This document shows positions 1-7,946 of a stretch of 64,000 nt of DNA, in pieces. Position 1 is the first letter of the stretch. Each line of letters opens with the position of its first letter. The notes beneath the pieces were generated by a model. The model had not been told where the DNA came from. It saw only the letters and a program-made list of their open reading frames with translations, and did not search any database. The stretch comes from Acidobacteriota bacterium. GTDB lineage: Bacteria > Acidobacteriota > Blastocatellia > Pyrinomonadales > Pyrinomonadaceae. The translations under genes and the position numbers were made by a program. Where the stretch lies: positions 1,961,001 through 2,025,000 of the forward strand of contig QQUY01000001.1 in assembly GCA_003385635.1 (NCBI GenBank). The letters run 5' to 3'.

Positions 1-1
1 G

Positions 2-112
2 TCGATTATCCTGGCCTCCCTTCCTGAGGGCCTTTCAGAAGAAGAGATCAAGCGTCAGTTGTTCTTCCGCACGTATGGCGAGCATCTTCCCGCCGATTTC
101 TTTGACAGATAG
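2..112 (+). CDS. C-terminal end of an unidentified protein (partial)
   Basis: An open frame enters from the left edge and ends at a TAG, giving 36 residues that finish with EHLPADFFDR. The stretch is rich in Glu, Leu and Phe and looks like an ordinary soluble protein tail. It is the only frame open from the window edge to a plausible end before the next gene. The family cannot be named from this fragment. The 180 bases that follow carry no other convincing gene. Confidence 0.45.
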   Translation, partial: SIILASLPEGLSEEEIKRQLFFRTYGEHLPADFFDR

Positions 113-211
113 CCTGCCCCCGTTGAATTCCTTCCCAGGCCCGAAAACACTCCCTCCCGTTCACTTTCGGAACTTTTCAACCTCACTTCCCGTCATACAA
201 ATCAGCCGTTC

Positions 212-226
212 TTTACATTTCTTGAC
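212..226 (+). promoter_or_regulatory. Possible imperfect CpxR-type box
   Basis: The sequence reads TTTAC, five bases, TTGAC. This differs by one base from the tandem TTTAC-N5-TTTAC element found between cpxR and the Spy-like gene at 6590-6604, and the spacer ATTTC is the same. It lies 66 bases upstream of the small WD40 gene. It could be chance or a -35-like element. Confidence 0.25.
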
Positions 227-291
227 GCAAGGGATTGCAAGCAACCTGCATCGAACCGTTCGAGCCACTGTCATTAGGAAGGAGGCATAAA

Positions 292-516
292 ATGAACAAA
301 CTTAAAGGATTGAAAGCGGCCCACTCCGACAAGGTCAATTCGATGTTCGTAAGTTTCGAAGCCAGCGTCGTAATAAGCGTATCGGACAACTCGATCAGGA
401 TCTGGGACACGATAAACGGTGTAGAGCTTTATGAAGCGTCGGAAGGAATAGAGGGAGACCCGATCGTACTAAATCTGGGACCATTCAGAAGAGACGGAAG
501 TATCAGGATCAGCTAG
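292..516 (+). CDS. Small single-WD40-repeat protein
   Basis: This 74-residue protein starts at an ATG preceded by a strong Shine-Dalgarno sequence, AGGAAGGAGG, at 276-285. An in-frame ATG at 235 lacks such a site. Residues 9 to about 45 match one WD40 blade: AHSDKVNSM at the start, a SVSDNSIRIWD core, then INGVEL. WD40 proteins normally have four to eight blades, so one blade is odd and the molecule would have to oligomerise, dock on another propeller, or be a remnant. There is no signal peptide. A clean terminator follows at 552-583, so it appears to be a separate transcription unit. Function unknown. Confidence 0.7.
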   Translation: MNKLKGLKAAHSDKVNSMFVSFEASVVISVSDNSIRIWDTINGVELYEASEGIEGDPIVLNLGPFRRDGSIRIS

Positions 517-551
517 ACAGGACAGGATCAGATTTTCACACTCCATAGCAG

Positions 552-583
552 CAGACCCGCCAATTGGCGGGTCTGATTTTTTT
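552..583 (+). terminator. Intrinsic terminator after the WD40 gene
   Basis: A near-perfect hairpin, CAGACCCGCC paired with GGCGGGTCTG around AATT, is followed by a run of T. It ends 77 bases before the next gene. Confidence 0.85.
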
Positions 584-659
584 TCTTCAGATCACGAAAA
601 TGCGGTCTCAAATCGCCAGATTTGAACCATTTAATCTCCTGTGGTCAAATCTTTGTCTT

Positions 660-1790
660 ATGGCTCACAAGATCTTTATCGCAGGCGCCGGCGGTATTGG
701 CCAAGCTGCTGCGATCCTGCTCCGCGAATGGTCCGAAAATGCTCCCGACATCGTATTGGGAGACATAAGCCGTGAACACCTCGACGAGGCGGCGGCATTT
801 GTACTGCACGGATCAGAAAGTACAGGAAGCCTCGAAACCCTCGAGATGCCTGCAGGCGAGGCTTCAGGAGAGTTGCTTTCGGTTTTTGACAGCTGCGACG
901 TGCTTCTGGATTGTGCGCCCGGACGCGAGGCACCGAAGCTCGCTCGTTACTCCAGGGAGCATTCGATGCATTATGCAAATCTGACCGAATACGTAGCGGA
1001 AACCGATCAAATAAAGGCTCTGGCCAGAGATGCGGAAACAGGATTTGTCCTTCAGACGGGTCTTGCGCCCGGATTCGTAAATGTCCTCGCCGTTTCGCTT
1101 TACGATCAGTTTGTCGAAGAGTTTGATAACCGCAACGTCGAGCGGATCTCGATGAAGGTCGGCGCACTTACCGCACATGCCCACGCGCCTCATTTTTACG
1201 GGTTCACGTGGTCGCCGATCGGCGTGGCGACCGAGTACGTAAAAAATTCCAGGGTGGTCCGCGACCACAAGATCACGGAACTTCCTGCGCTTTCGGAACG
1301 CGAGGAGATCGTCATCGGAGGAAGGAGGTTCGAAGCAGACCTGACATCCGGAGGTGCGGCCGACCTGCCGGAGCATTTCGCGCTTCGGGCAAGGGCACTC
1401 GATTACAAGACTATCCGACACGTGGGCCATTTCGAGTGGGCATCGAGGGTAATCCACGAGTTTGCCAACGATGAGCATTTGCCGCGGCAAGTACTCAAGC
1501 GATTCCTTAGGGAGATCCCGGCAGTCGAGGACGACTTCGTCCTCGTTCATGCTGGAGTCGAAGGATTTGATTCCGAGGGCGTGAGGCGACTCTTGGAAAA
1601 GGCTTTCTTTGTCAATCCACTCGAAATAAACGGTAAGATCCTGAGAGCGATCCAGACAACGACAGCCGCACCCCTTTGTGAGGCTGCAATGATGCTTCTG
1701 TCCGGCGATCACAAAGGCGTCGTTCTTCAAAGCGGGATCGATCCGAAGACCTTCTTGAACGGCCGATTCGTTAGCCGTGTTTATTCTTAA
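660..1790 (+). CDS. Saccharopine dehydrogenase-like NAD(P)-binding oxidoreductase
   Basis: The 376-residue protein opens with a Rossmann motif, GAGGIGQAAA, at residues 7-16, followed by a run typical of the saccharopine dehydrogenase NADP-binding domain (DCAPGREAPK near residue 85, GLAPGFVNVLA near 140). The C-terminal half resembles the saccharopine dehydrogenase C-terminal domain. The frame is open further upstream to 564, but that extension runs through the terminator stem, so the ATG at 660 fits better. The family includes saccharopine reductases and carboxynorspermidine synthases. No lysine or polyamine gene is adjacent, so the substrate is not assigned. The next gene begins 26 bases on, suggesting co-transcription. 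Confidence 0.8.
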   Translation: MAHKIFIAGAGGIGQAAAILLREWSENAPDIVLGDISREHLDEAAAFVLHGSESTGSLETLEMPAGEASGELLSVFDSCDVLLDCAPGREAPKLARYSREHSMHYANLTEYVAETDQIKALARDAETGFVLQTGLAPGFVNVLAVSLYDQFVEEFDNRNVERISMKVGALTAHAHAPHFYGFTWSPIGVATEYVKNSRVVRDHKITELPALSEREEIVIGGRRFEADLTSGGAADLPEHFALRARALDYKTIRHVGHFEWASRVIHEFANDEHLPRQVLKRFLREIPAVEDDFVLVHAGVEGFDSEGVRRLLEKAFFVNPLEINGKILRAIQTTTAAPLCEAAMMLLSGDHKGVVLQSGIDPKTFLNGRFVSRVYS

Positions 1791-1816
1791 AGCCCGATTT
1801 CGGCAGCCCGGGATCC

Positions 1817-2701
1817 GTGAACTCGAACCTCCAAAAATCAGCGACAACGCAAAGACCTGCGGCGATAACGCCGAGCAGAGATGAACTGGCGCTCCTTGGC
1901 GCGACGGAGAGAGCAGGATTCTGGCTTGCCCATCGGATGAATCTCGGCAGATGGAAGCGATTCTGGACTTTCTGCCAACGGCATCTCGGTTCGCTATGGA
2001 TAAAGATCAGCACGTATAACCTGATGAACGTGTTCGGGATCGAACACGTGGAGAACAGCGATGCGTCGCGTCCCCTTCTGCTGGTCGCAAATCACCGTTC
2101 CTTTTTCGATATGTACGTCGTGTCGTCCGTCATCTTCAGGCAGACGACACGCCCTGTGAGCCTCTTCTTTCCCGTCCGTGCAAAGTTTTTTTACGACAAT
2201 CCGATCGGCTGGTTTGTGAACCTTGTAATGGGTTGGTGGTCAATGTATCCGCCCTTCTTCAGGGAAACTGGAGAAGGAAGGAAGCGGAGCTTTGACAAGT
2301 ACTCGCTCAACCGCCTGATCCAGATCAGTTCATATGGACAAGCGCACCTAATAGGGTTTCATCCCGAAGGAAAGCGGAACATGTCGGACGATCCTTACAG
2401 TTTTCTTCCAGCACAGCCGGGAGTAGGCAAAGTGATAATGGAAGCGCAGCCTCAAGTGATCCCGATCTTTATCGCAGGACTGGGGAACGATCTTCCGAAA
2501 CAGATTCTCGGAAACTGGACCGGTGGTGAGAAAGTGAGGCTCTGGTTCGGAGAACCTATCGACCTTGATTCGTTCTACGCGGAACGGAATTCTCTTCGGA
2601 CCCACAAGAAGATCGCAGACTTCCTGATGGAGAAGATAGGTGATCTAGGGGAAGAAGACCGGAAGTGGATGGAGACCGATCAAATGATAATTGAGAATTG
2701 A
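1817..2701 (+). CDS. PlsC-like 1-acyl-glycerol-3-phosphate acyltransferase
   Basis: The 294-residue protein carries the acyltransferase HX4D motif as NHRSFFD at residues 92-98 and a second conserved block, FHPEGKR, near residue 181 (the EGT-type block of PlsC). Such enzymes acylate lysophosphatidate or related lysolipids at the inner membrane. The start is GTG at 1817. There is no clear signal peptide, although the stretch before the active site is hydrophobic. The last codons and the stop lie inside a seven-base-period repeat (2685-2747), so the terminal residues MIIEN may derive from that repeat. With the lipid kinase downstream it suggests a phospholipid role. Confidence 0.8.
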   Translation: MNSNLQKSATTQRPAAITPSRDELALLGATERAGFWLAHRMNLGRWKRFWTFCQRHLGSLWIKISTYNLMNVFGIEHVENSDASRPLLLVANHRSFFDMYVVSSVIFRQTTRPVSLFFPVRAKFFYDNPIGWFVNLVMGWWSMYPPFFRETGEGRKRSFDKYSLNRLIQISSYGQAHLIGFHPEGKRNMSDDPYSFLPAQPGVGKVIMEAQPQVIPIFIAGLGNDLPKQILGNWTGGEKVRLWFGEPIDLDSFYAERNSLRTHKKIADFLMEKIGDLGEEDRKWMETDQMIIEN

Positions 2702-2747
2702 GAAGTCTGTCTTCTGTCTTCTGACTTCTGTCTTCTGTCTCGTGTCG
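2685..2747 (+). repeat. Heptanucleotide-period repeat overlapping the plsC-like stop codon
   Basis: Nine consecutive 7-base units in strict register. The first three are of the form TGAGAAT, followed by TCTGTCT and TCTGACT units. The stop codon at 2699-2701 is inside the third unit. Unit sequence drifts while the period is kept. Confidence 0.8.
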
Positions 2748-2986
2748 CCGCTACGCGGCGGAGCAAGGTGGCAGGGCCCTCGTACCCCGCACTGCGCCTT
2801 CGGCTTGTACCGGGCTAACATACTCCCGTCCCTCCGGGACTCGGCCTGATTGCCCGGTCTCCAGAATATCCGGCTACGAATCGAACGGTCTCCTGTCTCC
2901 TGTCTCCTGTCTTCTGTCTTTGACTAGACCAAGATAAAACGGTACACACAAAAAGTAGCCGGAACGGTCAACAAGCTTCGTCAACC
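2748..2986. other. Intergenic region with palindromic repeats and a second heptad tract
   Basis: No gene is seen. It holds GC-rich imperfect palindromes (GCCGCTACGCGGCGG near 2747, GTCCCTCCGGGAC near 2830) of the kind seen in REP-like elements, then five heptads in register at 2889-2923 (three TCTCCTG, TCTTCTG, TCTTTGA). Confidence 0.6.
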
Positions 2987-3976
2987 TTGGAAAAGAACAG
3001 AGATAACCTAACGACTGAGAGCGGAAACAACGGCCTGCCGCTTGTGATAGTGAATCCGAAATCGGCAGGCGGGTCCACTCAGACGCGCTGGTCCGAGCTA
3101 GCCTCAGATCTGCGTTCACATTTCGGTCCGTTTACCGTGGCTCTCACAAAAAAGCCCGGAGACGGTGTCGAACTGGCGAAGAAGTTTGTCAGTGCCGGCC
3201 GTCGGTACATCATCGCCTGCGGAGGCGACGGAACGATCAACGAGGTCGCTAACGGGATTCTCGAGACGGGAGAAGATGTGACACTCGGAATCCTGCCTGC
3301 TGGCACTGGCGGCGATTTTCGTAGATCGCTCGGTGTTTCGTCGACGCCGCGCGACGCAGCCCGACAGTTGAGAGATGGCGTCACGAAACTTATGGACGTC
3401 GGAAAGGTCACATTCACTGATCACAGCGGTGAGGTAATCAGCCGCTATTTCTTGAACGTTGCTTCATTTGGTCTTAGCGCTTCCATCAACGACAGAGTAA
3501 AGAAACAGGGCGGGCTTGCGTGGATTCCGTCCGAAACCGTAAAAGGCAGGACGAAGTTTGCATTGTCCACTCTTCAAGAGGTTCTGGACCAGGAGGCTCG
3601 CGTGGTTAAGGTCTCGCTTGACGACGGACCCGAGGCTACTCTTTCTACCTTGAATTTTTGCGTCTGCAACGCGCGGTTTTTCGGCGGCGGAATGCAGATA
3701 GCGCCTGACGCGAAGATCGACGACGGATTTCTTGACCTGATTAATATCGGCGATATAACGACAATGCGGATTCTCCTGAATGGTTACAAACTCTACAGCG
3801 GATCGCATCTCGCGCTTCCCGAGGTAAAGGGAAAACTGGTAAGAAAGATCAGCGTAGCGCCATCCGATCCGGACAGCATCGTCGAGATCGAAACCGACGG
3901 TGAGATACCTGGACGATTGCCGGCCGTTTTCGAGGTCGTGCCGAAAGCTCTGAAGATCCGCGTCCCTTCCGAATAG
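2987..3976 (+). CDS. Diacylglycerol/lipid kinase family protein (YegS/DgkB-like)
   Basis: The 329-residue protein has the diacylglycerol kinase catalytic domain: IVNPKSAGG at residues 21-29, the nucleotide-binding GGDGTINE at 79-86, and PAGTGGDF near residue 105. The C-terminal beta-rich half contains FNGGMQIAP-like residues (FGGGMQIAPDAKIDDG). These enzymes phosphorylate diacylglycerol, sphingosine-like or related lipids at the cytoplasmic face of the membrane. The start is TTG; no ATG lies upstream in frame and no strong ribosome-binding site is visible. Length fits the family. It probably works in lipid turnover with the acyltransferase upstream, though a repeat-filled 285-base gap separates them. 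Confidence 0.85.
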   Translation: MEKNRDNLTTESGNNGLPLVIVNPKSAGGSTQTRWSELASDLRSHFGPFTVALTKKPGDGVELAKKFVSAGRRYIIACGGDGTINEVANGILETGEDVTLGILPAGTGGDFRRSLGVSSTPRDAARQLRDGVTKLMDVGKVTFTDHSGEVISRYFLNVASFGLSASINDRVKKQGGLAWIPSETVKGRTKFALSTLQEVLDQEARVVKVSLDDGPEATLSTLNFCVCNARFFGGGMQIAPDAKIDDGFLDLINIGDITTMRILLNGYKLYSGSHLALPEVKGKLVRKISVAPSDPDSIVEIETDGEIPGRLPAVFEVVPKALKIRVPSE

Positions 3977-4082
3977 GAACCAACACCTGTTTTTAAGGTC
4001 ATTGCCGAAACAGTCCAATTGGGCAAAGTACACCTTTGCTGATAGATTTCTTGGTACAGCTTTTATCTAAGGAGCATAGAAT

Positions 4083-4442
4083 ATGCCAATAGCAGCTATC
4101 TGGACCGGCAGGATCCTGATCCTGATCGGGATCATCGGTTACGCTTACGGATTTTACGGTGGGAATGCCAGCGTCACAGCGCTCATACCAGCGTTCTTCG
4201 GAATCGTTATTATCGCCTTGGGACATTTAGCCCAGGCAAAAGAATCGCTTTCGAAACACCTTATGCACGCGGCGATGGTAGTGGGTTTGTTGGGATTTTT
4301 ACTTCCCTCCGGGAGGCTCGCAATGAAATTCTCTGAGATAACACTTTCGGCCGCTTACCTGTCTCAGATATCGATGGCTCTTGTATGCCTGATATTCGTG
4401 CTGATGGGAGTCAGGACATTCCTGAGCGCTAGGCGGTCGTAA
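4083..4442 (+). CDS. Small four-helix integral membrane protein
   Basis: The 119-residue protein starts at an ATG preceded by AAGGAG at 4070-4075. It is almost entirely hydrophobic, with four predicted helices near residues 7-25, 33-50, 61-78 and 88-112, and ends in basic SARRS. No motif ties it to a family. Its last 14 bases overlap the 3-prime end of the convergent sensor kinase gene. It may be an accessory of the envelope or of lipid metabolism, but nothing in the sequence establishes this. Confidence 0.75.
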   Translation: MPIAAIWTGRILILIGIIGYAYGFYGGNASVTALIPAFFGIVIIALGHLAQAKESLSKHLMHAAMVVGLLGFLLPSGRLAMKFSEITLSAAYLSQISMALVCLIFVLMGVRTFLSARRS

Positions 4443-5820
4443 CAACCGCCGGGGACGCAGATCGGGCTTCCGAAACCGGCAGCCGGATCGTGACCGCCAA
4501 ACCATTTCCCGTGTTCCTTGCAGTGATCGAACCGTTGTGGCTGCGGACCGCCCTCTGTGCGATCGCGAGTCCCAGGCCCGTACCCCCACTTTTTCTATCC
4601 CTTGCTTCCCCGATCCTGTAGAACGGTTTGAAGAGCGAGTCGATCTCTTCTTCCGGCACTCCGGGCCCGTGGTCTTCAATGGTAACGACCGCCTCTGTGC
4701 CTTCTCGCTCCATCGAAACCTCTACCCGTGTTCCCTGTTCGGTGTAAAGGACCGCGTTCCTCAACACATTGTCAAAAGCCTGCCTGACCAGCTGTTCGTT
4801 TCCGATCATTCGAAGTCCTTCGATTTTGACCGTTTCTACTGATCGATCGCGCGCGCGCGCCTCGAAATCGGCGTCGGCGATCAAAGACTCGAGGATCGAC
4901 TTCAAATTGAGGTCGCTCCGCGAGAACTCTTCCGACCCGGTCTCGAGTTTCGAGAGCGTAAGGATCTGCGAGATCAACTCGTTAAGGCGATCAGATTCCG
5001 TGTCGATTCGTGTGATAAGTGTGTCTGACTCGCCGTTCGAACGTCCGCGTAAAAGTTCAAGTGCCACCTTCATTCGCGCCAAAGGAGACCGGAGTTCGTG
5101 CGAGATATCCCGCGTCAGACGCTTTTCCGATTCAATAAGCGATTCGATCCTCTCTGCCATCTCGTCAAAATCTGAAGCCAGATGTGCGAGCTCGTCGCGC
5201 CTGTTGCTCAATTCCGGCCCTACCCTGACTGAGAGGTCCCCCGCAGCAATGTCGCGTGTGGCTTTGCCGAGTTTTCGGATCGGCGAAGTCAGGTACGAAG
5301 CAAGCGCATAGCAAACCAAACCGGCGGTGAGCACCACCGCAAGGATCTGCAGAAGCAAGCGGTTGGTAAAGAACGCAGGTGCCTGGAACCTCTTCAATTC
5401 CAACATATAGAGCAATTTCGTGCCGTCACTAAGATTCACGGTGCTGGCAGCAAATGTCTTGTCCGGCAATCGATGAAACTGAGGTTCGGAACTATTGAAT
5501 CCGCGATCGAAAAGATCTCCAGTTTCGCGAACATCCAGCGAACCGCCGATCCGGTTACCCTGACGATCGAACAAACCCACCGAATTGATCCTTTGCCTGC
5601 CGTTCAGCCTCTTCAAATACAACTCAAGGCCCTCCACTCCTTCGTTCTCGTAGATCTGGACCGCTGTCTGCGAGTTTACGTTCATAGCCTCACCGACAAA
5701 CGTCTGCCATTGCCGTGCAAGGGGTTCGGACTGGGTGGACCAGTTTACAAGGAATACGACACCTACGATTGTCGCCATCGCAAGCCAGAACCATAGGAAG
5801 ATCTTAAGAAACAGTGTCAT
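4429..5820 (-). CDS. cpxA: CpxA-like sensor histidine kinase
   Basis: The 463-residue protein has membrane helices near residues 7-25 and 152-175 enclosing a periplasmic sensor region of about 125 residues, then a HAMP domain (178-230), the phospho-acceptor block DISHELRSPLARMK with His241, and an ATPase domain with NVLRNAVLY, DHGPGVPEEEID and GGTGLGLAIAQ. This layout, the PLARM variant and pairing with a CpxR-like regulator 29 bases upstream match the CpxA family, which senses envelope stress. A Spy/CpxP-like gene lies divergently beyond the regulator, as in enterobacterial Cpx loci. The gene converges on and overlaps the small membrane protein gene by 14 bases. Confidence 0.85.
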   Translation of the reverse strand: MTLFLKIFLWFWLAMATIVGVVFLVNWSTQSEPLARQWQTFVGEAMNVNSQTAVQIYENEGVEGLELYLKRLNGRQRINSVGLFDRQGNRIGGSLDVRETGDLFDRGFNSSEPQFHRLPDKTFAASTVNLSDGTKLLYMLELKRFQAPAFFTNRLLLQILAVVLTAGLVCYALASYLTSPIRKLGKATRDIAAGDLSVRVGPELSNRRDELAHLASDFDEMAERIESLIESEKRLTRDISHELRSPLARMKVALELLRGRSNGESDTLITRIDTESDRLNELISQILTLSKLETGSEEFSRSDLNLKSILESLIADADFEARARDRSVETVKIEGLRMIGNEQLVRQAFDNVLRNAVLYTEQGTRVEVSMEREGTEAVVTIEDHGPGVPEEEIDSLFKPFYRIGEARDRKSGGTGLGLAIAQRAVRSHNGSITARNTGNGLAVTIRLPVSEARSASPAVVTTA

Positions 5821-5849
5821 ATAAATTTCGCCGGAGCTGTCCGGCCCGC

Positions 5850-6545
5850 CTAATTTGCTTCGGTCGTAAAGATATATCCTACGGAGCGAATAGTCTTGAT
5901 CCTGTCTTTACCGCCTTTGTGTTCACCAAGCTTTTTACGGATGTTGCTGATATGCATGTCAAGGCTTCGGTCAAAAGGCGAGAGTTCCCTTTCGAGCACT
6001 CGAACGCTCAGGTCTTCCTTCTTGACGACCTGACCTGCATTTCGGAGAAGCTCCGCCAGAATGTCGTATTCGACCGCCGTCAGTCCAAGGTCCTTTCCCT
6101 TCATCTTTGCCGAACGTGCGGACGTGTTCATTTCCAGCTCGCCAGAGCGGAGCCGTTCGGCCTGGTCCTCATCGTCTCCGGCTTTTTCGATACGCCTCAG
6201 GACCGCCCGGATCCTTGCAACCAGTTCTCTCGGATTGAACGGCTTCGGAAGGTAGTCATCGGCGCCGATCTCAAGACCGACGATGCGTTCCATATCTTCG
6301 CCCCTGGCGGTCAGCATCACGACCGGGATCGTCGAAGTCTGGCGTAGCTCGCGCAGAACGTCGAATCCGTTCTTTTTCGGCATCATCACGTCGAGAATGA
6401 TCAGATCGTGCAGTTCCTCGCGAGCATGCCGAAGTCCTTCTTCGCCGTCGTTCACCGAATCGACGTCGAATCCTTCGACCGTCAGGTATTCGGAGACAAG
6501 CTCGCAAAGCTCTTCGTCGTCGTCGACTATAAGGACCTTCTCCAT
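5850..6545 (-). CDS. cpxR: CpxR-like response regulator (OmpR/PhoB family)
   Basis: A receiver domain with acidic VDDDEE near the N-terminus and phospho-acceptor Asp in LIILDVMMPKKNG, Thr in VVMLTARG and Lys in YLPKPF is followed by an OmpR-type winged helix (LTAVEYDILAELL, then RSLDMHISNIRKKLG). The ATG at 6545 (MEKVLIVDDD) aligns best with CpxR-type N-termini; an ATG four codons earlier at 6557 is possible. It is transcribed with the kinase. The divergent spacer contains a perfect tandem TTTAC-N5-TTTAC box, the known CpxR site, so it probably controls both itself and the Spy-like gene. Confidence 0.88.
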   Translation of the reverse strand: MEKVLIVDDDEELCELVSEYLTVEGFDVDSVNDGEEGLRHAREELHDLIILDVMMPKKNGFDVLRELRQTSTIPVVMLTARGEDMERIVGLEIGADDYLPKPFNPRELVARIRAVLRRIEKAGDDEDQAERLRSGELEMNTSARSAKMKGKDLGLTAVEYDILAELLRNAGQVVKKEDLSVRVLERELSPFDRSLDMHISNIRKKLGEHKGGKDRIKTIRSVGYIFTTEAN

Positions 6546-6589
6546 AGACCTGCCCATTTTAGACCATAAACACGGGTTGTTTGCCCGGT

Positions 6590-6604
6590 TTTACATTTCT
6601 TTAC
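6590..6604. promoter_or_regulatory. CpxR-binding box between cpxR and the Spy-like gene
   Basis: TTTAC-ATTTC-TTTAC reads on the opposite strand as GTAAA-N5-GTAAA, the consensus reported for enterobacterial CpxR. It overlaps a candidate -35 element (TTTACA, 6600-6605) that has a weak -10 (TACGTT, 6623-6628) 17 bases downstream towards the Spy-like gene, suiting an activator that contacts RNA polymerase. Binding is inferred. Confidence 0.65.
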
Positions 6605-6718
6605 ACTTAATCACGCAAACCTTACGTTACCTTCAGCAGGCCATCCGTCTAAAGGACCGAACGCACACAAGCGGGCAAATCTGAAATCATTCAGTTTAAT
6701 TCATTACAAGGAGCAAAA

Positions 6719-7237
6719 ATGAAGAAACTTACAGTAGCTATTCTTGCGATCTCGATCGTCACACTCGGCGCGATGTTCGCATTCGGTCAAACGGAAGAAG
6801 ATAAGAGCATTGAAAAACGCAGGTTTTCACAGCGCGGAAAGATGCACAAACGCGGCGGAATGAGAGGTAACCGGCTCTTCAGGCATCTTGAACTCACCGA
6901 CGCTCAGAAAGAGCAGATGAAAGCCATTCGCGAGGCATCACGCGAGACAACAAAAGGTCTCCGCGACAGTCTCAGGGAAGGGCGAAAACAGCTGCGTGAA
7001 ATGGGAACAAACGGTGTCTTCGACCAGGGCGCGGTTGAACTCGTAGCTGCCCAGCAAGCTGACATTCACAAGCAGCTAATCATCGAGAGGCAGAAAGTGA
7101 AAACCCAGATGTTCGCTCTTCTCACCCCGGAACAGAAGACGAAGCTGGAAGAAATGAAGGCCAACTTCGCTGAATGGCGCCAACAGCGCATGGAAAAGCG
7201 AAAGGCCAGGTTTGGTGAAAATAACGCCGATCAATAA
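6719..7237 (+). CDS. Spy/CpxP-family periplasmic chaperone
   Basis: The 172-residue protein has a signal peptide (residues 1-23, ending at AFGQ) and a basic, helix-rich mature chain with the two LTxxQ-type motifs of the Spy/CpxP family: LTDAQKEQ near residue 60 and LTPEQKTK near 139. Family members form cradle-shaped dimers that bind unfolded proteins in the periplasm or restrain CpxA. An AAGGAG site sits just before the ATG. It is divergent from cpxR across a CpxR box, so it is most likely both target and feedback partner of the CpxA/CpxR system. The mature part is Arg/Lys rich, and the long QRGKMHKRGGMRGN segment is unusual. Confidence 0.85.
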   Translation: MKKLTVAILAISIVTLGAMFAFGQTEEDKSIEKRRFSQRGKMHKRGGMRGNRLFRHLELTDAQKEQMKAIREASRETTKGLRDSLREGRKQLREMGTNGVFDQGAVELVAAQQADIHKQLIIERQKVKTQMFALLTPEQKTKLEEMKANFAEWRQQRMEKRKARFGENNADQ

Positions 7238-7281
7238 GGCTTGGCTCCCTTCAGACCCGGGAGCTGATTTCACCAGAGAAA

Positions 7282-7320
7282 AAGCCTCCTGCCACGACTC
7301 GTCGGCAGGGGGCTTTGTCT
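7282..7320. terminator. Bidirectional intrinsic terminator
   Basis: AAGCCTCCTGCC pairs with GGCAGGGGGCTT (one G-U wobble) around a ten-base loop, with A-rich and T-rich flanks. It sits between the convergent Spy-like gene and the DUF1579-like gene and could serve both. Confidence 0.75.
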
Positions 7321-7324
7321 ATAC

Positions 7325-7846
7325 CTACTTGGCACGAACGTACCTGATCTTCCAAACCTCGGTCCAGGACTTTCCGCCGTCGGAAGACCTTTCCCAAATC
7401 CAGTCCAGCGAGTCTTTCTCGATATTCAGAAATACCATTCTTTGTGAGATCTCATTTCCAGACCTGTCTTTGAAGGACCGGCTCAGCACCATCTTGTCGC
7501 CTTCCCTTCCTCCTACGAAATCAAGATACGAGCCCTGATTGTCCACCCACGTCTGCTTCCATCTCCCGGTGGCAGGATCGAACATCGAATAGCTCTGTCC
7601 TTTGAGCGGAAGGTCTTTCCCGCCGTCGAACTCTTCCCTGACGACACAGCCTCCCAGGATCTTAGAGATCGTGTTGGTGCCTTTTTGTTCGGCCCCTTGC
7701 TGGGATTTCCACTCGAGGTCCCAGTTACCGACCCAAAAATCGAACTGGTTGTTTTCATCGCCGGAACAGGGCGGATTTGTCGATTGCGAAAACACCCCGG
7801 CCGTTCCGAACGTAACAAGGGCGAAGAACAGTATTTTACTCAGCAT
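7325..7846 (-). CDS. Secreted DUF1579-like protein
   Basis: The 173-residue protein has an N-terminal signal peptide (about residues 1-20, cleaved near FSQS). The mature part starts FDFWVGNWDLEW, continues with GGCVVREEF and MFDPATGRWKQTWVD, and ends with a Trp-rich strand (DWIWERSSDGGKSWTEVWKIRYV). This is the pattern of DUF1579-like, lipocalin-type beta-barrel proteins often found secreted in Acidobacteriota and other soil bacteria. No ligand or reaction is established. It stands alone, converging on the Spy-like gene. Confidence 0.65.
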   Translation of the reverse strand: MLSKILFFALVTFGTAGVFSQSTNPPCSGDENNQFDFWVGNWDLEWKSQQGAEQKGTNTISKILGGCVVREEFDGGKDLPLKGQSYSMFDPATGRWKQTWVDNQGSYLDFVGGREGDKMVLSRSFKDRSGNEISQRMVFLNIEKDSLDWIWERSSDGGKSWTEVWKIRYVRAK

Positions 7847-7908
7847 TTATCACTCCGAAGGAATCTGCTCGCGGCCAAGCCGCGGCGGGCCCATTGTCAG
7901 ACTTTCGG

Positions 7909-7936
7909 TTGATTTTTGCAAAAAGTGTGATTTAAT
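7909..7936 (+). promoter_or_regulatory. Promoter for the STAS-like gene
   Basis: TTGATT, 16 bases, TTTAAT, 10 bases before the ATG at 7947, so the transcript would be nearly leaderless. Confidence 0.5.
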
Positions 7937-7946
7937 TCCCTAGTCT

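Noticed and set aside
864..1847. Long minus-strand open frame opposite the saccharopine dehydrogenase-like gene
   Set aside because: Antisense shadow of a gene with clear Rossmann motifs; no coding sign of its own.
2889..2923. Heptads considered as a CRISPR array
   Set aside because: No spacers; units are contiguous and seven bases long.
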